The notes: generated by a model from the sequence alone, not told the origin. Shown: positions 9,684-18,707, numbered from the stretch's first letter. The stretch is 64,000 nt of DNA from an uncultured Rhodocyclaceae bacterium (GCA_934271525.1 CAKQRL010000001.1:124001-188000), one strand, 5' to 3'. Numbers and translations: made by a program.

Positions 9684-10497
9684 AGTCAAACCAACTTCGC
9701 CCGGTCGGCGTGGCGTGGTGAAGGTTGTGCATCCCGAGTTGCACAAAGGTCGCCCTTTTGCTGGCTTGGTTGAAAACAAGAAAAAACACGCTGGTCGCAA
9801 TCACCACGGGCATATTACCGTGCGTCATCAAGGCGGCGGTCACAAACAAGCCTATCGCTTGATTGATTTTTTGCGCAATAAAGATGGCATTCCAGCCAAA
9901 GTGGAGCGTTTGGAATACGACCCCAACCGCACGGCGCATATTGCTCTGCTTTGTTATGCTGATGGCGAACGCCGCTACATTATTGCAAACAAAGGGATGA
10001 AAGCTGGTCAACAAGTTTTGAGCGGTGCCGAAGCGCCGATTAAACCGGGCAATGCTTTGCCTATTCGCAATATTCCCGTGGGCACCACCATTTGTTGTGT
10101 GGAAATGCACCCGGGCAAAGGCGCACAACTCGCACGTTCAGCCGGTTCTTCAGTGCAACTTTTAGCCCGTGAAGGCGCTTATGCCCAACTGCGTTTGCGC
10201 TCGGGCGAAGTGCGGCGCGTGCATATTGAATGCCGTGCCACAATTGGCGAAGTTGGCAACGAAGAAAACAACCTGCGTAAATTCGGCAAAGCCGGTGCAA
10301 TGCGTTGGCGTGGCATTCGCCCAACAGTGCGCGGTGTGGTGATGAACCCAATTGATCACCCGCATGGCGGTGGTGAAGGCCGCACGGGTGAAGGTCGCGT
10401 TCCTGTTAGTCCTTGGGGGCAACCAACCAAAGGCTACCGCACGCGTAGAAATAAACGCACGAACAATATGATTGTTCAGCGTCGTCATAAACGTTAA
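9670..10497 (+). CDS. rplB: 50S ribosomal protein L2 (uL2)
   Basis: Highly conserved protein needed for subunit joining and peptidyl transfer. 275 aa. The conserved histidine region NPIDHPHGGGEGRTGEG is intact. The start ATG follows GAAGGAGG and overlaps the end of rplW by 14 bases. Confidence 0.97.
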   Translation: MALVKVKPTSPGRRGVVKVVHPELHKGRPFAGLVENKKKHAGRNHHGHITVRHQGGGHKQAYRLIDFLRNKDGIPAKVERLEYDPNRTAHIALLCYADGERRYIIANKGMKAGQQVLSGAEAPIKPGNALPIRNIPVGTTICCVEMHPGKGAQLARSAGSSVQLLAREGAYAQLRLRSGEVRRVHIECRATIGEVGNEENNLRKFGKAGAMRWRGIRPTVRGVVMNPIDHPHGGGEGRTGEGRVPVSPWGQPTKGYRTRRNKRTNNMIVQRRHKR

Positions 10498-10511
10498 GAG
10501 GTGATTTGAAA

Positions 10512-10787
10512 ATGGCACGATCTCTTAAAAAAGGACCTTTTGCCGATGGGCATTTGGTGCGCAAAGTGGATGCGGCAAAAGCCTCTGGCGACAAGCGTCC
10601 GATCAAAACTTGGTCGCGTCGCTCGACCATTTTGCCGGAATTTATCGGTTTAACCATTGCAGTGCATAACGGGCGTCAACATGTGCCGGTGTATGTCACG
10701 GAAAATATGGTCGGGCATAAGCTTGGCGAATTTTCTTTGACTCGCACCTTCAAAGGTCATGCGGGCGGCAAGAAAGCCAAGAAATAA
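10512..10787 (+). CDS. rpsS: 30S ribosomal protein S19 (uS19)
   Basis: Small-subunit head protein that pairs with S13. 91 aa, MARSLKKGPFADGHLVRK to GGKKAKK. ATG 10512 is preferred over an upstream TTG at 10506 because AAGAGGTG is well spaced from it and the protein then begins MARS as in the family. Confidence 0.96.
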   Translation: MARSLKKGPFADGHLVRKVDAAKASGDKRPIKTWSRRSTILPEFIGLTIAVHNGRQHVPVYVTENMVGHKLGEFSLTRTFKGHAGGKKAKK

Positions 10788-10802
10788 TAGGGAGCGGACA
10801 AC

Positions 10803-11132
10803 ATGCAAACTTGTGCAAGTTTAAAAGGGGTTCGCCTCTCCGCGCAAAAAGGTCGGCTGGTGGCAGACCTTGTGCGTGGCAAAAAAGTGGCAGAAGCCTT
10901 GAATATATTGACTTTTTGTCCTAAAAAAGGCGCATTGATTATTCGCAAAGTGTTGGAATCCGCCATTGCAAATGCGGAAAACAACAACGGGGCGGATATT
11001 GATGAACTCAAAGTCTCTACCATTTATGTGGAAAAAGCGCGTGTGTTAAAACGTTTTACGGCGCGCGCCAAAGGACGTGGGAATCGCATTGTTAAACCCA
11101 CCTGCCACATTTTCATTACTGTTGCGGATTAG
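10803..11132 (+). CDS. rplV: 50S ribosomal protein L22 (uL22)
   Basis: Lines the exit tunnel. 109 aa. The beta-hairpin end reads RFTARAKGRGNRIVKPTCHI; the family loop is recognisable and shows no obvious macrolide-resistance deletion. ATG after GGGAGCGG. Confidence 0.96.
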   Translation: MQTCASLKGVRLSAQKGRLVADLVRGKKVAEALNILTFCPKKGALIIRKVLESAIANAENNNGADIDELKVSTIYVEKARVLKRFTARAKGRGNRIVKPTCHIFITVAD

Positions 11133-11140
11133 GAGCAATT

Positions 11141-11926
11141 ATGGGACAAAAAATTCATCCGGTTGGTTTTCGCTTATCCGTAACCAAAGATTGGAATTCC
11201 CGTTGGTTTGCCAACGGCAAAGATTTTTCCAAAATGTTGCATGAAGATGTGAAGGTTCGGGAGTATTTAAAACGTAAACTTTCACACGCTTCGGTTAGCC
11301 GTGTGTTGATTGAACGCCCCGCCAAAAACGCAAGGGTAACGGTGTTTTCTGCGCGCCCGGGCGTTGTTATTGGCAAAAAAGGCGAAGATATTGAACAGTT
11401 GCGTTCGGATTTAAATCGCATTATGGGCGTGCCGGTACATGTTTCCATTGAAGAAGTTAGAAAACCCGAATTGGACGCACAACTTATTGCCGATTCCATT
11501 GCGCAACAATTAGAAAAACGCATTATGTTCCGCCGTGCGATGAAACGCGCCATGCAAAGTGCAATGCGTTTGGGCGCACAAGGCATCAAGGTGATGAGCG
11601 CTGGCCGCTTAAATGGGGCGGAAATTGCAAGAAGCGAATGGTATCGCGAAGGTCGTGTTCCTTTGCATACTTTGCGTGCGGATATTTCTTATGCTGTATC
11701 CGAGGCGCGCACCACTTATGGAATCATCGGAATCAAAGTGTGGGTTTACAAAGGCGAATTGCCTTTTAAAGCGGACAATGTTGAAAAAAATGATGCGTTG
11801 ACCGTGGAAAAAAACGCAAAATCGGAAAACGATAAACCCAGAACCCGCACGCTCAAACGTGACAACGCTGGGGCGGATAAAAAACCCGCTGCCAAACGCG
11901 TTAGAAAGGCAGGCACTGAAAAATGA
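11141..11926 (+). CDS. rpsC: 30S ribosomal protein S3 (uS3) with repeat-derived tail
   Basis: mRNA-entry protein with an N-terminal KH domain (VVIGKKGEDIEQLR is the GXXG loop) and the C-terminal S3 domain. At 261 aa it is longer than the 233-aa E. coli protein because of a lysine/alanine-rich C-terminal tail. In that tail residues 220-223 (LTVE) are encoded by a right arm of the palindromic repeat (11797-11808), preceded by the repeat's TTGAAAAAAA centre. The ATG follows AGGAGC. The stop overlaps rplP. Confidence 0.96.
   Translation: MGQKIHPVGFRLSVTKDWNSRWFANGKDFSKMLHEDVKVREYLKRKLSHASVSRVLIERPAKNARVTVFSARPGVVIGKKGEDIEQLRSDLNRIMGVPVHVSIEEVRKPELDAQLIADSIAQQLEKRIMFRRAMKRAMQSAMRLGAQGIKVMSAGRLNGAEIARSEWYREGRVPLHTLRADISYAVSEARTTYGIIGIKVWVYKGELPFKADNVEKNDALTVEKNAKSENDKPRTRTLKRDNAGADKKPAAKRVRKAGTEK
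11797..11808 (+). repeat. Single repeat arm inside rpsC
   Basis: GTTGACCGTGGA followed by an A-run and preceded by TTGAAAAAAATGATGC, matching the right half of the full element. It is read in frame as LTVE in the uS3 tail. Confidence 0.8.
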
Positions 11927-12336
11927 TGCAACCTAATCGCAGAAAATACAGAAAAGAACAAAAGGGCAGAAACCGTGGCTTGGCTACGGTAGGCACCAAC
12001 GTTTCTTTTGGTGAATGGGGTTTAAAAGCCACCGGTCGCGGACGCTTGACTGCGCGCCAAATTGAAGCGGCGCGCCGTGCAATGACACGTCATATCAAAC
12101 GGGGCGGGCGCATTTGGATTCGCGTTTTTCCAGACAAACCTATTTCTAAAAAACCGGCCGAAGTGCGTATGGGGAATGGTAAAGGTAATCCAGAATATTG
12201 GGTTGCTGAAATTCAACCCGGCAAAGTCTTGTATGAAATGGACGGTGTGCCAGAAGCATTGGCACGTGAGGCATTTTCTTTGGCGGCTGCCAAATTGCCG
12301 ATTTCAACCATTTTTGTAACGCGCCATTTGATTTAG
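11923..12336 (+). CDS. rplP: 50S ribosomal protein L16 (uL16)
   Basis: Organises the A-site tRNA-binding region. 137 aa from ATG 11923 (MMQPNRRKYRK), which aligns with E. coli MLQPKRTKFRK; the alternative ATG 11926 would drop one residue. It overlaps rpsC by four bases. Confidence 0.95.
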   Translation: MMQPNRRKYRKEQKGRNRGLATVGTNVSFGEWGLKATGRGRLTARQIEAARRAMTRHIKRGGRIWIRVFPDKPISKKPAEVRMGNGKGNPEYWVAEIQPGKVLYEMDGVPEALAREAFSLAAAKLPISTIFVTRHLI

Positions 12337-12348
12337 CGAGGTGAGTTT

Positions 12349-12549
12349 ATGAAAGCCAAAGAATTACGCGCCAAAAGCGTGGAAGAATTAAAGGGCGAAT
12401 TGAAGTCGCTTTTAAAAGCACAATTCAATTTGCGCATGCAATTTGCCACGCAACAATTAAACAACGTGAGTCAAATTTCTAGTGTGCGCCGTGATATTGC
12501 CCGTGTGCGCACGCTTCTTACCGAAAAAGCCCAACAGGTGAAAGCATGA
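12349..12549 (+). CDS. rpmC: 50S ribosomal protein L29 (uL29)
   Basis: Tunnel-exit protein of two helices. 66 aa, MKAKELRAKSVEELKGELK. ATG after GCGAGGTGAG. It overlaps rpsQ by four bases (ATGA). Confidence 0.96.
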   Translation: MKAKELRAKSVEELKGELKSLLKAQFNLRMQFATQQLNNVSQISSVRRDIARVRTLLTEKAQQVKA

Positions 12550-12812
12550 GTGAAGAATTAAAAGTCAAACGCAGCCTAACTGGTCGCGTGGTTAGTGACA
12601 AAATGAACAAAACCATCACGGTTTTGGTGGAGCGCCGTGTGAAACACCCTGTTTATGGCAAGGTGATGGTCAAATCCAAAAAATATCACGTGCATGATGA
12701 AGAGAACCAATGCAAAACGGGCGACATTGTGCAGATTGTGGAAGGCATTCCGATGTCTAAAACAAAAAGTTGGGTGTTGGCATCAATTCTTGAAAAAGCG
12801 GTAGTTGTGTAA
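12546..12812 (+). CDS. rpsQ: 30S ribosomal protein S17 (uS17)
   Basis: Primary 16S rRNA-binding OB-fold protein. 88 aa, with LTGRVVSDKMNKTITVLVER. It is the last gene before a 163-base gap that holds a promoter for the rplN group. Confidence 0.96.
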   Translation: MSEELKVKRSLTGRVVSDKMNKTITVLVERRVKHPVYGKVMVKSKKYHVHDEENQCKTGDIVQIVEGIPMSKTKSWVLASILEKAVVV

Positions 12813-12820
12813 AAAAACGC

Positions 12821-12848
12821 TTGATTTTTTCAAAAGAGCGGTTATAAT
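12821..12848 (+). promoter_or_regulatory. Promoter of the spc genes
   Basis: TTGATT at 12821-12826, 16-bp spacer, TATAAT at 12843-12848, followed by a roughly 125-base leader before rplN. The leader is long enough to hold a regulatory structure, but I did not resolve one. Confidence 0.65.
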
Positions 12849-12975
12849 GCCGCCCTTTCTTGTGCGTAACTTTTAAAGTTGTTGATTTAAAGGTTATGTT
12901 TTTTCAACCCGAACGGGTTCCAATACTGACCGCAAAACTTTGTGTTGAGCGGGTAAAGTTGGAGAGTTTTTAAAA

Positions 12976-13344
12976 ATGATACAAATGCAGTCTGTGCTGA
13001 ATGTGGCCGACAACACCGGTGCACGTTCAGTGATGTGTATTAAAGTGTTGGGTGGTTCCAAGCGCCGCTATGCGGGCATTGGTGACATTATCAAAGTGAG
13101 CGTAAAAGATGCCGCTCCGCGCGGTCGTGTGAAAAAAGGCGATGTTTACAACGCCGTGGTTGTGCGCACTGCCAAAGGCGTGCGCCGCCAAGATGGTTCT
13201 TTGATTCGCTTTGATAGCAACGCCGCCGTTTTGTTAAACACCAAGTTAGAGCCGATTGGCACGCGTATTTTCGGACCAGTCACGCGGGAATTGCGCACGG
13301 AACGGTTTATGAAGATCGTTTCTTTGGCTCCTGAAGTTTTATAA
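12976..13344 (+). CDS. rplN: 50S ribosomal protein L14 (uL14)
   Basis: Subunit-interface protein and RsfS contact. 122 aa, MIQMQSVLNVADNTGARSVMCIKVLGG; normal length. First gene of the spc group behind its own promoter; GGAGAG lies upstream. Confidence 0.97.
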   Translation: MIQMQSVLNVADNTGARSVMCIKVLGGSKRRYAGIGDIIKVSVKDAAPRGRVKKGDVYNAVVVRTAKGVRRQDGSLIRFDSNAAVLLNTKLEPIGTRIFGPVTRELRTERFMKIVSLAPEVL

Positions 13345-13360
13345 GGTAGGGAGTTAAAAA

Positions 13361-13678
13361 ATGCAAAAAATTAAAAAAGGCGATGAGGTGGTTGTGATCA
13401 CCGGTAAAGACAAAGGCCGCCGCGGCACCGTTACCAAACGTGTGGATGCAGAACACGTGCTTGTGGAAGGCATTAACCGCGCTAAAAAACACGTGCGTCC
13501 GAACCCGATGAAGGGAGAGCAAGGCGGTATTCGTGAAAAGGATATGCCGATTCATATCTCCAACGTGGCGCTTTTTAACCCTGCCACCCAAAAGGGCGAC
13601 CGCGTGGGTTTCAAAGTGATGGAAGACGGCAAAAAAGTGCGCATTTTCAAATCCAACGGCGAGTTGGTTCAAGCGTAG
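13361..13678 (+). CDS. rplX: 50S ribosomal protein L24 (uL24)
   Basis: Assembly initiator with a KOW motif (KKGDEVVVITGKDKGRRGTV). 105 aa. ATG after AGGTAGGGAG. Confidence 0.96.
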   Translation: MQKIKKGDEVVVITGKDKGRRGTVTKRVDAEHVLVEGINRAKKHVRPNPMKGEQGGIREKDMPIHISNVALFNPATQKGDRVGFKVMEDGKKVRIFKSNGELVQA

Positions 13679-13687
13679 GGGTGAAAA

Positions 13688-14227
13688 ATGGCTCGTTTGC
13701 AAGAATTTTACAAAAAAGAAGTGGTTGCACAGTTGCAAAAGCAATTCGGCTACAAATCGGTGATGGAAGTCCCGCGTATTTTAAAGGTTACGCTCAATAT
13801 GGGTGTGGGCGAAGCCGTGGCGGATAAAAAGGTGTTGGAAAATGCCTTGTCTGATATGACAAAAATCGCCGGGCAAAAACCTGTTACGACCCGCGCCAAA
13901 AAATCCATTGCGGGTTTTAAGATTCGCGAAGGTTATCCTATCGGCTGTATGGTTACTTTGCGCGGCCCCAAAATGTTTGAATTTATTGACCGTTTGGTGA
14001 GTGTCGCACTGCCGCGTGTTCGCGACTTTCGCGGTATTGCCGCCAAAGGTTTTGATGGTCAAGGTAATTACAATATGGGCGTGAAAGAACAAATCATCTT
14101 CCCTGAAATTGAATACGACAAAGTGGACGCTTTGCGCGGTATGAATATCAGCATTACGACCACGGCAAAAACGGACGCAGAGGCAAAGGCTTTGCTTTTG
14201 GCGTTCAAATTCCCGTTTAAGAATTAG
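13688..14227 (+). CDS. rplE: 50S ribosomal protein L5 (uL5)
   Basis: Central-protuberance protein that contacts 5S rRNA and P-site tRNA. 179 aa, with LNMGVGEAVADKK and NYNMGVKEQIIFPEI motifs. It starts 9 bases after rplX. Confidence 0.97.
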   Translation: MARLQEFYKKEVVAQLQKQFGYKSVMEVPRILKVTLNMGVGEAVADKKVLENALSDMTKIAGQKPVTTRAKKSIAGFKIREGYPIGCMVTLRGPKMFEFIDRLVSVALPRVRDFRGIAAKGFDGQGNYNMGVKEQIIFPEIEYDKVDALRGMNISITTTAKTDAEAKALLLAFKFPFKN

Positions 14228-14239
14228 AGGCAAAACACG

Positions 14240-14545
14240 ATGGCAAAACTTTCTTTAATTAACCGTGAAGAAAAACGCCGCAAGTTGGTGGATAAGTTTG
14301 CACAAAAACGCGCCGCCTTGCAGGCAATCATCAACAATCAGGCTTTATCTGAGTCTGAACGCTACGAAGCTCGCCTGAAATTGCAAGCCTTGCCGAGAAA
14401 CGCTAATCCAACGCGTTTGCGTAATCGTTGTCAAATTACGGGTCGTCCGCGCGGCGTGTTCCGTAAATTTGGTTTGTGTAGAAATAAAATTCGTGAGTTG
14501 GTCTTTGAAGGTCAAGTCCCGGGTGTTGTGAAAGCCAGTTGGTAA
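14240..14545 (+). CDS. rpsN: 30S ribosomal protein S14 (uS14), zinc-free type
   Basis: Small-subunit head protein. At 101 aa it is the long, cysteine-poor form; the CxxC zinc pairs of the short form are absent. It ends FEGQVPGVVKASW. GAGGCA lies upstream. Confidence 0.96.
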   Translation: MAKLSLINREEKRRKLVDKFAQKRAALQAIINNQALSESERYEARLKLQALPRNANPTRLRNRCQITGRPRGVFRKFGLCRNKIRELVFEGQVPGVVKASW

Positions 14546-14555
14546 GGAGAAAAAA

Positions 14556-14954
14556 ATGGCGATGAGCGACCCGATTGCCGATATGCTGACCCGTATCCGC
14601 AACGCCCAGTTGGTGGGCAAACTCTCGGTTTCTATGCCGCATTCCAAAATCAAAACCGCCATTGCCGCGGTGTTGAAGGAAGAGGGCTATATTGACGCTT
14701 ATAGCGTCAAAGCGGAAACCGCAAACAAAAGCACCTTGGATTTGACGCTGAAATATTACGCTGGCCGCCCTGTGATTGAACGCATTGAACGTGTTTCACG
14801 CCCGGGGTTGCGCATTTATAAAGCGTCAGCAGATATTCCACGTGTGATGAATGGCTTGGGTGTGGCGATTGTATCAACCCCCAAAGGTGTGATGACCGAC
14901 CGCGCCGCGCGCGCCCAAAAAGTGGGCGGCGAAGTGTTGTGCTACGTGGCATAA
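14556..14954 (+). CDS. rpsH: 30S ribosomal protein S8 (uS8)
   Basis: Central-domain 16S-binding protein; spc operon repressor in E. coli. 132 aa from ATG 14556, MAMSDPIADMLTRIRNAQ, matching E. coli MSMQDPIADMLTRIRN, with AAGGAG upstream. Confidence 0.96.
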   Translation: MAMSDPIADMLTRIRNAQLVGKLSVSMPHSKIKTAIAAVLKEEGYIDAYSVKAETANKSTLDLTLKYYAGRPVIERIERVSRPGLRIYKASADIPRVMNGLGVAIVSTPKGVMTDRAARAQKVGGEVLCYVA

Positions 14955-14965
14955 GGAGAATAAAA

Positions 14966-15496
14966 ATGTCTCGTATCGGTAAAAATCCTGTAATTGTGCC
15001 TGCGGGTGTTGAAGTTTCTTTGGGTGATGAAATTGTGGTCAAAGGCCCCTTGGGCACTTTAAAAACCGCGCAATCTCCGGCTGTTAATGTTGTTTTTGAA
15101 AACGGTCAACTTAAAGTATCCACGGTCAACGACGAAAAATTTTCAAATGCGATGTGGGGCACCATGCGTGCCAACTTGCAAAATATGGTTACCGGTGTTT
15201 CCAAAGGTTTTGAAAAACGCTTGACGCTTGTTGGCGTTGGTTACCGCGCCCAAGCACAAGGTGCAACCTTGAATTTGAGTTTGGGTTTTTCGCATCCTGT
15301 GGTTTATCCCTTGCCTGATGGCGTGAAAGCCGAATGCCCTACGCAAACTGAAATTGTTATCAAAGGTGTGGATAAACAAAAAATTGGTCAAGTGGCATCT
15401 GAGATTCGCGCCTTCCGCAAACCCGAACCTTACAAAGGCAAAGGCGTGCGCTATGCAGACGAAGTGGTGATCATCAAAGAAACCAAGAAAAAATAA
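14966..15496 (+). CDS. rplF: 50S ribosomal protein L6 (uL6)
   Basis: Binds near the factor-binding site. 176 aa from ATG 14966 (MSRIGKNPVIVPAGVEV), chosen for the upstream AAGGAG and the family N-terminus. It ends with PEPYKGKGVRYADEVV, the conserved C-terminal signature. Confidence 0.96.
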   Translation: MSRIGKNPVIVPAGVEVSLGDEIVVKGPLGTLKTAQSPAVNVVFENGQLKVSTVNDEKFSNAMWGTMRANLQNMVTGVSKGFEKRLTLVGVGYRAQAQGATLNLSLGFSHPVVYPLPDGVKAECPTQTEIVIKGVDKQKIGQVASEIRAFRKPEPYKGKGVRYADEVVIIKETKKK

Positions 15497-15508
15497 GAGG
15501 TTTTGATT

Positions 15509-15865
15509 ATGTTTAACAAAAAAGTTGCACGGTTGCGCCGTGCCCGCCAAACCCGCTTGAAGATTGCGCAATTAAAAGCGGTGCGTTTGTGTGTGAATCG
15601 CACAAATTGCCACGTTTATGCCCAAATCATTGATGCCGCAGGCAACAAGGTGTTGGCATCGGCTTCCACGCTTGACAAATCTTTGCGCCAAACGCTTAAA
15701 AACGGCGGCAACAAAGCGGCTGCCAGCGTGGTTGGCAAGTTAATTGGCGAGCGTGCCTTGGCGTTAGGAATTAAAAAGGTTGCTTTTGACCGCTCGGGCT
15801 ACCAATACCACGGGCGCGTGCGTGCCTTGGCAGAAGCCGCACGCGAAGCGGGTTTAGAGTTTTAG
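15509..15865 (+). CDS. rplR: 50S ribosomal protein L18 (uL18)
   Basis: 5S rRNA-binding protein. 118 aa from ATG 15509 (MFNKKVARLRRARQTRLK), with AAGAGG upstream. It ends GRVRALAEAAREAGLEF as in the family. Confidence 0.96.
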   Translation: MFNKKVARLRRARQTRLKIAQLKAVRLCVNRTNCHVYAQIIDAAGNKVLASASTLDKSLRQTLKNGGNKAAASVVGKLIGERALALGIKKVAFDRSGYQYHGRVRALAEAAREAGLEF

Positions 15866-15880
15866 GAAGGTTTAAAGAAA

Positions 15881-16405
15881 ATGGCGAAAGAGCAAAGAAA
15901 TCGCAAACAGCAAGCTGATGACCACAATGACGGTTTGCGGGAAAAAATGGTTGCCGTTAATCGTGTAACCAAAGTTGTCAAAGGCGGTCGCATTTTGGGT
16001 TTTGCGGCATTGACCGTTGTGGGCGATGGCGATGGCGGCATTGGTATGGGCAAAGGCAAATCCCGTGAAGTGCCGGTGGCTGTTCAAAAAGCAATGGATG
16101 AAGCCCGCCGCAAAATGCGCAAAGTTTCGTTGAAAAGTGGCACGGTTTACCATACCGTTATCGGCAAACACGGCGCCACGCGCGTGATGATTCAACCAGC
16201 TCCCGAAGGCACTGGCATTATTGCAGGCGGCGCTATGCGCGCGGTGTTTGAAGTTGCGGGTGTGAATAATGTGGTGGCAAAAGCGCACGGTTCTACCAAT
16301 CCTTACAACATTGTGCGTGCAACAATTGATGGTTTAATGCGTGTGAATACGCCTTATGAAATTGCTGCCAAACGCGGTTTAACGGTAGAAGCGTTGGAGA
16401 TTTAA
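15881..16405 (+). CDS. rpsE: 30S ribosomal protein S5 (uS5)
   Basis: Fidelity protein at the mRNA entry channel. 174 aa. The S5 N-domain (EKMVAVNRVTKVVKGGR, then GDGDGGIGMGKGK) and the C-domain are intact. The spectinomycin loop looks wild type. Confidence 0.96.
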   Translation: MAKEQRNRKQQADDHNDGLREKMVAVNRVTKVVKGGRILGFAALTVVGDGDGGIGMGKGKSREVPVAVQKAMDEARRKMRKVSLKSGTVYHTVIGKHGATRVMIQPAPEGTGIIAGGAMRAVFEVAGVNNVVAKAHGSTNPYNIVRATIDGLMRVNTPYEIAAKRGLTVEALEI

Positions 16406-16406
16406 A

Positions 16407-16586
16407 ATGGCAGACAAAAAAGTAAAAGTAACTTTAATTAAAAGCATCATTGGCACCAAACAAGATCATCGCGCAACGGTGAAAGGTTTGGGGTTGCGCC
16501 GTTTAAACAGCACGCGTGAGTTAGAAGATACGCCAGCAGTGCGCGGGATGATTCGCAAAGTGCAATATCTTTTAAAGGTGGAATAA
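16407..16586 (+). CDS. rpmD: 50S ribosomal protein L30 (uL30)
   Basis: Short large-subunit protein of 59 aa, MADKKVKVTLIKSIIGTKQD to YLLKVE; it has GLRRLNSTRELEDTPAVRGM as in the family. It starts directly after the rpsE stop codon, and rplO begins one base after its own stop. Confidence 0.95.
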   Translation: MADKKVKVTLIKSIIGTKQDHRATVKGLGLRRLNSTRELEDTPAVRGMIRKVQYLLKVE

Positions 16587-16587
16587 G

Positions 16588-17052
16588 ATGAGTTTGTTTT
16601 TAAATACCATTGCGCCTGCCGAAGGCGCCACCCACAAAGCCAAACGCGTAGGTCGTGGCATTGGTTCTGGGTTGGGCAAAACATGCGGACGCGGCCACAA
16701 AGGGCAAAAATCCCGTGCGGGCGGGTTTCATAAGGTTGGTTTTGAAGGTGGGCAAATGCCTTTGCAGCGCCGTTTGCCAAAACGTGGTTTTAAATCGCTA
16801 ACCAGAAGCCGCAACTACGAAGTGCGCTTAAACGATTTGGCAAATATTCCTACCGATGAAATTGATTTGTTGGCGCTCCAAGCCGCTGCTTTGGTGCCAA
16901 TGGATGCTTTATCTGCCAAGGTAATTTTAAAAGGCGAAATCACACGCAAGCTTGTGTTGGTTGGTGTTTTGGCAACACGCGGAGCAAAGGCGGCAATTGA
17001 AGCGGCGGGCGGCAGTGTGAAAGAACCTGAAAAGGCGAAAAAAGCCGAGTAA
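16588..17052 (+). CDS. rplO: 50S ribosomal protein L15 (uL15)
   Basis: Late-assembly large-subunit protein. 154 aa, with the glycine-rich GRGIGSGLGKTCGRGHKGQKSR region. It is slightly longer than E. coli (144 aa) because of a charged C-terminal end (EPEKAKKAE). Confidence 0.96.
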   Translation: MSLFLNTIAPAEGATHKAKRVGRGIGSGLGKTCGRGHKGQKSRAGGFHKVGFEGGQMPLQRRLPKRGFKSLTRSRNYEVRLNDLANIPTDEIDLLALQAAALVPMDALSAKVILKGEITRKLVLVGVLATRGAKAAIEAAGGSVKEPEKAKKAE

Positions 17053-17070
17053 TTTTCAAAAAAATAATCG

Positions 17071-17082
17071 GTTGACCGTGGA
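17071..17082 (+). repeat. Single repeat arm between rplO and secY
   Basis: TTTTCAAAAAAATAATCG then GTTGACCGTGGA and an A-run: the right half of the element without a left arm. A TTG or GTG start inside it would be out of frame with secY, so it does not encode the SecY N-terminus. Confidence 0.8.
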
Positions 17083-17100
17083 AAAAGACGAGGTGTTAGG

Positions 17101-18417
17101 GTGGCAAAGCCAAATACGCAAAGTGCAGATAAATTCGGCGATTTAAAACGCCGTCTGTTCTTTTTGTTGGGTGCGCTGGTGGTTTATCGCATTGGCGGGC
17201 ATATTCCCGTGCCGGGCATTGATCCTGCCGTTTTGGCAGATTTGTTCAATTCGCAGCAAGGTGGCATTTTGGGAATGTTTAATATGTTCTCGGGCGGTGC
17301 GTTGTCGCGCTTTACCATCTTTGCATTGGGGATTATGCCCTACATTTCCGCCTCCATTATTATGCAGTTGATGACGGTCGCCTCTCCGCAATTAGAAGCC
17401 CTGAAAAAAGAAGGCGCGGCGGGCAGACGCAAAATCACGCAATACACGCGCTACGGCACGGTGTTTTTGGCGCTCTTTCAAGGCTTGGGCATTGCCATTG
17501 CTTTGGAAGCCCAAGCCGGTTTGGTTTATAACCCGGGATTGGTGTTTAGAATTACCACGGTTTCCACGCTTTTAACCGGCACAATGTTTTTGATGTGGTT
17601 GGGCGAACAAATCACCGAGCGCGGCATTGGCAATGGCATTTCCATTATCATCTTCGCGGGAATTGCGGCAGGTTTGCCCAATGCCATCGGCGGCTTGATG
17701 GAGTTGGTTAGAACGGGTTCCATGCATCCTTTAACTGCTTTGATTATTTGTGCGCTTGTTGTGCTTGTTACTGGTTTTGTGGTGTTTGTGGAGCGTGGTC
17801 AGCGCAAAATTTTGGTCAATTACGCCAAACGGCAGGTGAATAACAAACTCTACGGCGGGCAGGCTTCGCACTTGCCTTTAAAACTCAATATGTCGGGGGT
17901 TATTCCGCCAATTTTTGCCTCATCTATTATTTTGTTCCCTGCCACGCTTGCGGGTTGGTTTGGCTCGGGCGATTCATTAACGTGGCTCAAAGATATTGCC
18001 GCTTCGCTTTCCCCGGGGCAGCCCGAATATGTGATTTTGTATGCGGCGGCGATAGTGTTTTTCTGCTTTTTTTACACAGCGCTTGTTTTCAATTCCAAAG
18101 AAACGGCGGACAACCTGAAAAAAAGCGGTGCTTTTGTGCCCGGCATTCGCCCGGGAGAACAAACAGCAAAATATATAGACAAAATTTTGATGCGCTTGAC
18201 CTTGGTTGGCGCGGTTTATATCACGTTGGTTTGTTTGTTGCCTGAATTTTTAATCATCAAATGGAATGTGCCTTTTTATTTTGGTGGCACTTCCTTGTTG
18301 ATTATTGTGGTTGTAACCATGGACTTTATGTCGCAGGTGCAGGCTTACATTATGTCTCATCAATACGAGAACCTGTTGAAGAAAGCAAACTTCAAGGGTT
18401 CTCCTTTTCTGAAATAG
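17101..18417 (+). CDS. secY: Protein translocase subunit SecY
   Basis: Channel subunit of the SecYEG translocon in the inner membrane. 438 aa with about ten membrane segments. Start GTG 17101 (MAKPNTQSADKFGDLKRRLFFLLGAL) follows GAGGTGTTAGG. The plug and pore region IPVPGID, the GGALSRF loop and the cytosolic QRKILVNYAKRQVN loop are recognisable. It sits in the spc operon, one base before infA. Confidence 0.97.
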   Translation: MAKPNTQSADKFGDLKRRLFFLLGALVVYRIGGHIPVPGIDPAVLADLFNSQQGGILGMFNMFSGGALSRFTIFALGIMPYISASIIMQLMTVASPQLEALKKEGAAGRRKITQYTRYGTVFLALFQGLGIAIALEAQAGLVYNPGLVFRITTVSTLLTGTMFLMWLGEQITERGIGNGISIIIFAGIAAGLPNAIGGLMELVRTGSMHPLTALIICALVVLVTGFVVFVERGQRKILVNYAKRQVNNKLYGGQASHLPLKLNMSGVIPPIFASSIILFPATLAGWFGSGDSLTWLKDIAASLSPGQPEYVILYAAAIVFFCFFYTALVFNSKETADNLKKSGAFVPGIRPGEQTAKYIDKILMRLTLVGAVYITLVCLLPEFLIIKWNVPFYFGGTSLLIIVVVTMDFMSQVQAYIMSHQYENLLKKANFKGSPFLK

Positions 18418-18418
18418 T

Positions 18419-18637
18419 ATGGCCAAAGAAGATTACCTAGAAATGCAAGGGGAAATTTTGGAAAATCTCCCCAATGCCACTTTTAAAGTGCGGCTTGAAA
18501 ACGGGCACATTGTGCACGGCTTCATCTCCGGCAAAATGCGTATGCACTATATCCGCATTCTTCCGGGCGATAAGGTGACGGTGCAGTTGACGCCTTATGA
18601 TTTAAGCAAAGGACGAATCGTATTTCGGTCAAAATAA
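18419..18637 (+). CDS. infA: Translation initiation factor IF-1
   Basis: OB-fold protein that occupies the A site during initiation. 72 aa, MAKEDYLEMQGEILENLPNA, normal length. The secY-infA-rpmJ order is typical of Betaproteobacteria. Confidence 0.96.
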   Translation: MAKEDYLEMQGEILENLPNATFKVRLENGHIVHGFISGKMRMHYIRILPGDKVTVQLTPYDLSKGRIVFRSK

Positions 18638-18707
18638 GAATTCTCTACGCATCAACCTAGAAAAAAAACGAGTGGCTCTCGGATTTTTCTAACAAGGAGT
18701 TTTAAAA